Below are positions 4,895 to 8,259 of a stretch of DNA of 8,259 bases, piece by piece. Below the pieces are notes generated by a model, which was not told where the DNA came from, did not search any database, and worked only from the letters and a program-made list of their open reading frames with translations. Within the stretch, counting starts at the first letter, position 1; each line of letters starts with the position of its first letter. The DNA lies in assembly GCA_024244665.1 (NCBI GenBank), contig JAAEOI010000578.1:1-8259 (forward strand), written 5' to 3'. This DNA is from Bacteroidota bacterium (GTDB taxonomy: Bacteria; Bacteroidota; Bacteroidia; Bacteroidales; GCA-2748055). Both the position numbers and the translations under genes were made by a program.

Positions 4895-7765
4895 TTATGG
4901 TATTATTTTATGGAGAAGATCTTTATCAAATTCCTCCTCAGGTACAAAATCATCCGATTTCACATAATTAAGGATGCTGTAATAGAGTTGTCTCGCTTCC
5001 GGTTTGTCCTGGAGGTTCAGCAGGTCGATGGCACAGATCAATACACTTCCCTTGCCATATTTGGTTTCGAAAATCATTCCCATTTTATGATTTCGGGCAA
5101 AATTATCAATGGTTTGTACCATTGGTTTATAATCAGCCGGGGTTTCATCAAGAATAATTGGTTTGCAATTTTTCACCAGCTGCCACCATTGCCAGTTGCT
5201 GTGAAACTCTGTTGGAAAATGTTCAAATAAAGGAGAATCTGGATCACATATAAATCCCATGGATCCGGGAGCCGGTTCAAAACCCTTTCTAATTGCCGCC
5301 TGAGCAAACATGGGGCTCCAGTAATCGGTTTTAAATGCTCCTTTGATACAATGAAGCCTGTTTTGGTTTGGGATGATGATGGCCTTTCCTCCGCTTTGAA
5401 GGTATTCCTTTGTTTTTGAATCCAGATATTCCGAAACCAGAATTCCTTCAGGAATGCTGGTATCCACAGCCTTTGGATAAACCCAAATATCATATTCGTT
5501 TTTGAATCCTGTCCCTTCCAGTGAGATGACAACTTTCAACTTCTCAGCCTTTTCAATCAATTTCAAGGGGGTAGTTATTTCACCTATATCTGACACTCCG
5601 CCCCGGGCAACATTCACCTGGGTGAAGATTCCCTCACTCAAAGCTTCTCCTTTACTATTAGCAAGCTTCCAGCTTACTTCAGCATCCCTGAAATCTTCTT
5701 TACCGTAATGGGCGATTTCAATATCTCCACTGAACTCTTCATCGTTTGTCCAGGTATATTTACTCATTTTAAGCAATGGAACCACCTCGCTGCAGAACTG
5801 GCGCCATTTTTCAGGAGTAATGAGCCCCTTCGATTCCATAAAATCATTTAGAATTCCAACCGGGGCTGTACCCTGTCCCGGGAAATCCTGGATATCCAGC
5901 AGTTGGAATCCGGCAAAATCCCTCGTTCGCAAGGCTGCTTCAATCTCTTCCCTGTAGCAGATCACGGCCAGTTTTCCCGATGCCTTTACAAAATCATCAG
6001 CCTGGTCAAGCATGTTCGCATTTATTAACCTTTCCCTGAATATCTCATAGTTTCTTGCCCTGGTAACCCCGGTGTACTTCGGAATCTCTGTAAAATCGGG
6101 AGAAACCTGGTGGGCTCCATTTTCGTGAGCAACAACAGGTACATCAAACTCTATTATGGATGCCGAATAATCTACCAGGGTGGATGGAGGAAAATTTTCA
6201 ATATGACCGTTTGCATAATCCAAATGAAAATATGCTCCCCGAACGGGTCCATGTTCAGTACCCGTTTTTGCGCATATCCAAAAGTCATCGCCTTCAGCAA
6301 AACTCTGGTCCCAATGCATGGTGTTGCTTCCCTGGGCATACAATCTCCTGGGATCAAGCTCTTTAAAATCTGCTACCAGTTTGTACATGGCCGGGTTTCG
6401 TCCAAGCTCATTTCCCAGGGTAAACATGGTAAAGGAAGGATGATTGCCAAAATACTTAAAGATCAATTCACCCTCTCGCTGCAAATAATCTTTCAGGGTC
6501 ATATTGACCCGGCTGGTATCCAACTGCAGGTAATCGATATTGCGCATGGCACGAACATCCTCCTCATCCATGCTCTTTTTGTCCATTCCACTCCTTTTGT
6601 TGGGAAGCTCAGGCTGGAGATATACACCAAGCTCATCTGCTGCCATCAGTGCTTCTTTGGGAGGGCACCATGAATGAAACCTCCAGTGATTGATCCCGTA
6701 GGATTTTAATTGCCTGAATAGTTTCAGCCATGCCGTTTTTTCCATAGGTGGATATCCGGTAATGGGATAATTGGCGCAATCAATTCGACCTCTTAAAAAT
6801 ACTCTGTCCCCATTTAACAGGATGTATTTTCCTTCCCGTTTGAATTCACGCATCCCAAAGTCCACCTGCTTTGAGCTGGTATAATTTTCATCACCGGCAC
6901 TGCTTGACAAAGTCAGGCTCAGTTTAATTAATGCCGGATCAAATTCATCCCACAGGGGAGCTTCTTTATTAAAATCGTATGTGAATTCAACAAGCTTATC
7001 CTTTGTGATCCCTGCTATCTCTTCCTTTTGAATTTGAAATTTCACTGAATTCACTGTATTCCAGCTCTCTGCCGCCAGCACCAATTCCCCTTTAACCTCA
7101 CTGCCAGTGATATTCCCGATGCTGACCCGGATCTTCACCCGGTTGTTCTTTACATCCGGGTAGAGCTGGACCTCCTCCATCCACACCGGGTCTGTTGCCT
7201 GAAGTTCGATCCTGCCCACAATCCCGTTCCAGTTGGTCTGTGTACGCTCGTCCACGGCATGGGAAGGACCCACAGGAGGTAGCTTTGCGTTGTCTACCAG
7301 TACAGTAACTTTATGCAAGCCTGGTTTAATGGCTTTGGTCAAATCGAAGTATTGATATGCACTCAAGGTATTTTCATAACCGCAGTGGATATCATCAAAC
7401 CAAACATGTGTATCCTTCGTCCTCTCCAGGAGAAGCTTCACATTTTTGCCAGCCCAGCTCTCCGGGATTTCCACATCCTTCTGGTACCAGGCAGCACCCT
7501 TCCAGTACCAGACACGTGAAAGGCGGTCCACTGCCTGTTCATCTATAAAAGTCCCCTTCTTATGCTCATCCGTGGTGCCGGGAAGAGGTATTGAATCATT
7601 AAACTCTCCGCTGAACCATAAATCCTTCATCCCAATGTTGTCCGGGTCGAGCTTGAACTTCCAGATCCCCGACAAATCTATTATCTCATTATAATCCCGG
7701 TACGATTGATGACAGGCAGTGGTGAACATCAACAATACGGCGAAACTCAACAATGCATATCTCAT
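4895..7765 (-). CDS. GH2-type glycoside hydrolase lipoprotein, paralogue B
   Basis: A 956-residue paralogue of the next gene downstream, with the same domain order and about 80% identity by hand alignment. The two differ in length by one N-terminal residue and two single-residue gaps near residues 804 and 816. The signal peptide MRYALLSFAVLLMFTTA precedes Cys18 as a probable lipidation site. The jelly-roll N domain has LSGIWKFKLDP and LPGTTDE; the Ig-like domain follows; the TIM barrel carries the probable acid/base Glu453 (TLGNELGRNP) and probable nucleophile Glu548. The nucleophile context here is VVAHENGAHQ rather than VIGHETGQFQ, and the early barrel strand reads RGRIDCANYP rather than RGRTDSANYP, so the active-site rim differs although both catalytic Glu are kept. 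The C-terminal half has the second beta-sandwich and the GATase-like domain with HSNWQWWQL. It lies 6 bases after the esterase stop, with an all-A leader and no Shine-Dalgarno sequence, which suggests translational coupling. Substrate is unknown; an exo-acting glycosidase on a sulfated or acylated glycan fits the context. Confidence 0.93.
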   Translation of the reverse strand: MRYALLSFAVLLMFTTACHQSYRDYNEIIDLSGIWKFKLDPDNIGMKDLWFSGEFNDSIPLPGTTDEHKKGTFIDEQAVDRLSRVWYWKGAAWYQKDVEIPESWAGKNVKLLLERTKDTHVWFDDIHCGYENTLSAYQYFDLTKAIKPGLHKVTVLVDNAKLPPVGPSHAVDERTQTNWNGIVGRIELQATDPVWMEEVQLYPDVKNNRVKIRVSIGNITGSEVKGELVLAAESWNTVNSVKFQIQKEEIAGITKDKLVEFTYDFNKEAPLWDEFDPALIKLSLTLSSSAGDENYTSSKQVDFGMREFKREGKYILLNGDRVFLRGRIDCANYPITGYPPMEKTAWLKLFRQLKSYGINHWRFHSWCPPKEALMAADELGVYLQPELPNKRSGMDKKSMDEEDVRAMRNIDYLQLDTSRVNMTLKDYLQREGELIFKYFGNHPSFTMFTLGNELGRNPAMYKLVADFKELDPRRLYAQGSNTMHWDQSFAEGDDFWICAKTGTEHGPVRGAYFHLDYANGHIENFPPSTLVDYSASIIEFDVPVVAHENGAHQVSPDFTEIPKYTGVTRARNYEIFRERLINANMLDQADDFVKASGKLAVICYREEIEAALRTRDFAGFQLLDIQDFPGQGTAPVGILNDFMESKGLITPEKWRQFCSEVVPLLKMSKYTWTNDEEFSGDIEIAHYGKEDFRDAEVSWKLANSKGEALSEGIFTQVNVARGGVSDIGEITTPLKLIEKAEKLKVVISLEGTGFKNEYDIWVYPKAVDTSIPEGILVSEYLDSKTKEYLQSGGKAIIIPNQNRLHCIKGAFKTDYWSPMFAQAAIRKGFEPAPGSMGFICDPDSPLFEHFPTEFHSNWQWWQLVKNCKPIILDETPADYKPMVQTIDNFARNHKMGMIFETKYGKGSVLICAIDLLNLQDKPEARQLYYSILNYVKSDDFVPEEEFDKDLLHKIIP
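5157..5209. repeat. 53-bp perfect direct repeat, copy in GH2-B
   Basis: Partner of 2265-2317. The flanking bases differ on both sides (A at 5156 against G at 2264; T at 5210 against A at 2318), which sets the exact limits. Confidence 0.9.
6297..6340. repeat. 44-bp perfect direct repeat, copy in GH2-B
   Basis: Partner of 3411-3454, bounded by single mismatches on each side (A at 6296 against G at 3410; C at 6341 against T at 3455). Confidence 0.9.
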
Positions 7766-7771
7766 TTTTTT

Positions 7772-8259
7772 TTATTTAAAATACTCGACAAGCTCATCTG
7801 TAATGATCTGGTGTCCTTTTTCATTTGGATGAACTACCGACGACATATAAACAGAAAGACTATCGCCGGCTAAAACTTTATCCCGGAACAGGTCAAAACT
7901 GTCAATAAGTCCAATTTCATAATGGCCTGCCAGTCCCCGAACCTGATTTGCATGCTGCTCAAGTATATTATTGGGCTCCAGAAAATCCTTGCGCGTATCG
8001 GGAGAGGGAGTCAGAAGTACTATTTTGATATTCCTGTCCAGCGCTTTTTCAATCATACTGATCCATGCTTCCCTGGATTTCTCCAGTCCTACCCCCCTGT
8101 CATTTAATGAATAATCGATGAACAAAACATCGGGTCTATGAACCAATACCTCTGAATCAAATCTGTTTGCACCACTCACAGAATTCTCACCACCGATGGA
8201 AGTATTGATGATGTTAATGACTGCATAGGGATAAAGCTCCTTAAGCTCTTTCAATAACA
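7772..8259 (-). CDS. SGNH/GDSL-type hydrolase, probable carbohydrate esterase (5' end outside window)
   Basis: The C-terminal 161 residues of a small SGNH hydrolase. The frame stays open to the right edge, and no ATG start is seen: a TTG at 8254 could be taken for a start but lies inside an alpha helix, and the block I GDS motif with the nucleophilic Ser must lie further upstream. Visible motifs, counted from the TTG codon: block II Gly at about 21 in NTSIGGENS; block III Asn51 in DYSLND; block V His142 in VVHPNEKGH. The fold pattern fits the family, with strands DVLFIDYSL and KIVLLTPSP. At block V the family motif is DxxH, but here the residue three before His is Ser139 (MSSVVHPN), so the usual catalytic Asp is missing. 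Such proteins in glycan loci usually remove acetyl or other acyl groups from sugars, which would clear decorations for the GH2 enzymes encoded 6 bases downstream. The exact substrate is unknown. Confidence 0.85.
   Translation of the reverse strand, partial: LLKELKELYPYAVINIINTSIGGENSVSGANRFDSEVLVHRPDVLFIDYSLNDRGVGLEKSREAWISMIEKALDRNIKIVLLTPSPDTRKDFLEPNNILEQHANQVRGLAGHYEIGLIDSFDLFRDKVLAGDSLSVYMSSVVHPNEKGHQIITDELVEYFK

Larger units (their letters stand above)
2003..7765 (-). repeat. Tandem gene duplication (GH2-A and GH2-B)
   Basis: The two adjacent genes form a direct repeat with a unit of about 2.9 kb, ending in a 12-base spacer between them. Protein identity by region, counted by eye: signal peptide and first part of the N domain about 74%; rest of the N domain plus Ig-like domain about 83%; barrel about 86-87%; second sandwich to early C-terminal domain about 63%; last 120 residues about 90%; extreme C-terminus under 50%. 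There is no repeat of flanking genes, so only one gene was duplicated. Confidence 0.95.

Noticed and set aside
2003..7765. The GH2 repeat as an assembly artefact
   Set aside because: About 20% protein difference, single-residue gaps and distinct termini rule out a duplicated contig segment.
8252..8254. TTG as the start codon of the esterase
   Set aside because: The frame is open upstream to the window edge (a Leu codon precedes it), the residues fit an internal helix, and the essential block I motif of the family would be missing.
1..8259. CRISPR arrays, tRNA or rRNA genes, insertion sequences, attachment sites
   Set aside because: Nearly every base is in one of five protein genes; no short-spaced repeats, cloverleaf, transposase or terminal inverted repeats were seen.

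Overview
The window holds five genes, all on the minus strand and tightly packed, so they read right to left as one likely operon: the end of an SGNH/GDSL-type esterase (7772-8259, start off the right edge), two closely related glycoside hydrolase family 2-type lipoproteins (GH2-B at 4895-7765, GH2-A at 2003-4882), a formylglycine-dependent S1 sulfatase lipoprotein (454-1989), and the first 129 or so residues of a secreted protein with a LamG/concanavalin-like fold (1-387, the rest off the left edge). The spacers between successive genes are 6, 12, 13 and 66 bases (36 if the last gene uses its earlier ATG).

The setting looks like a polysaccharide utilisation locus of a Bacteroidota bacterium. 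This rests on exported lipoproteins, A-rich start regions mostly without Shine-Dalgarno sequences, moderate GC, and the combination of sulfatase, exo-type GH2 enzymes, carbohydrate esterase and LamG protein. Such a set is typical of loci that degrade sulfated, often marine, polysaccharides. No SusC/SusD pair, regulator or mobile element lies inside the window, so the genus and the substrate cannot be fixed.

Inferred division of labour: the sulfatase removes sulfate esters, the SGNH protein removes acyl (probably acetyl) groups, and the two GH2 proteins remove sugars from the exposed ends. The left-edge LamG protein may bind a glycan or carry a further enzyme domain beyond the window.

The most notable feature is the tandem GH2 pair. 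By hand alignment the two proteins are about 80% identical over 957 aligned positions, and the differences are unevenly placed. The acid/base segment is invariant and the C-terminal domain is about 90% identical. The residues around the probable nucleophile (GHETGQFQ versus AHENGAHQ) and a Ig-like region (about 63% identity) have diverged. This pattern suggests duplication followed by specialisation for two linkages or two decorated forms of one substrate. A second oddity is that the esterase has Ser where the family normally has the catalytic Asp of its DxxH motif.
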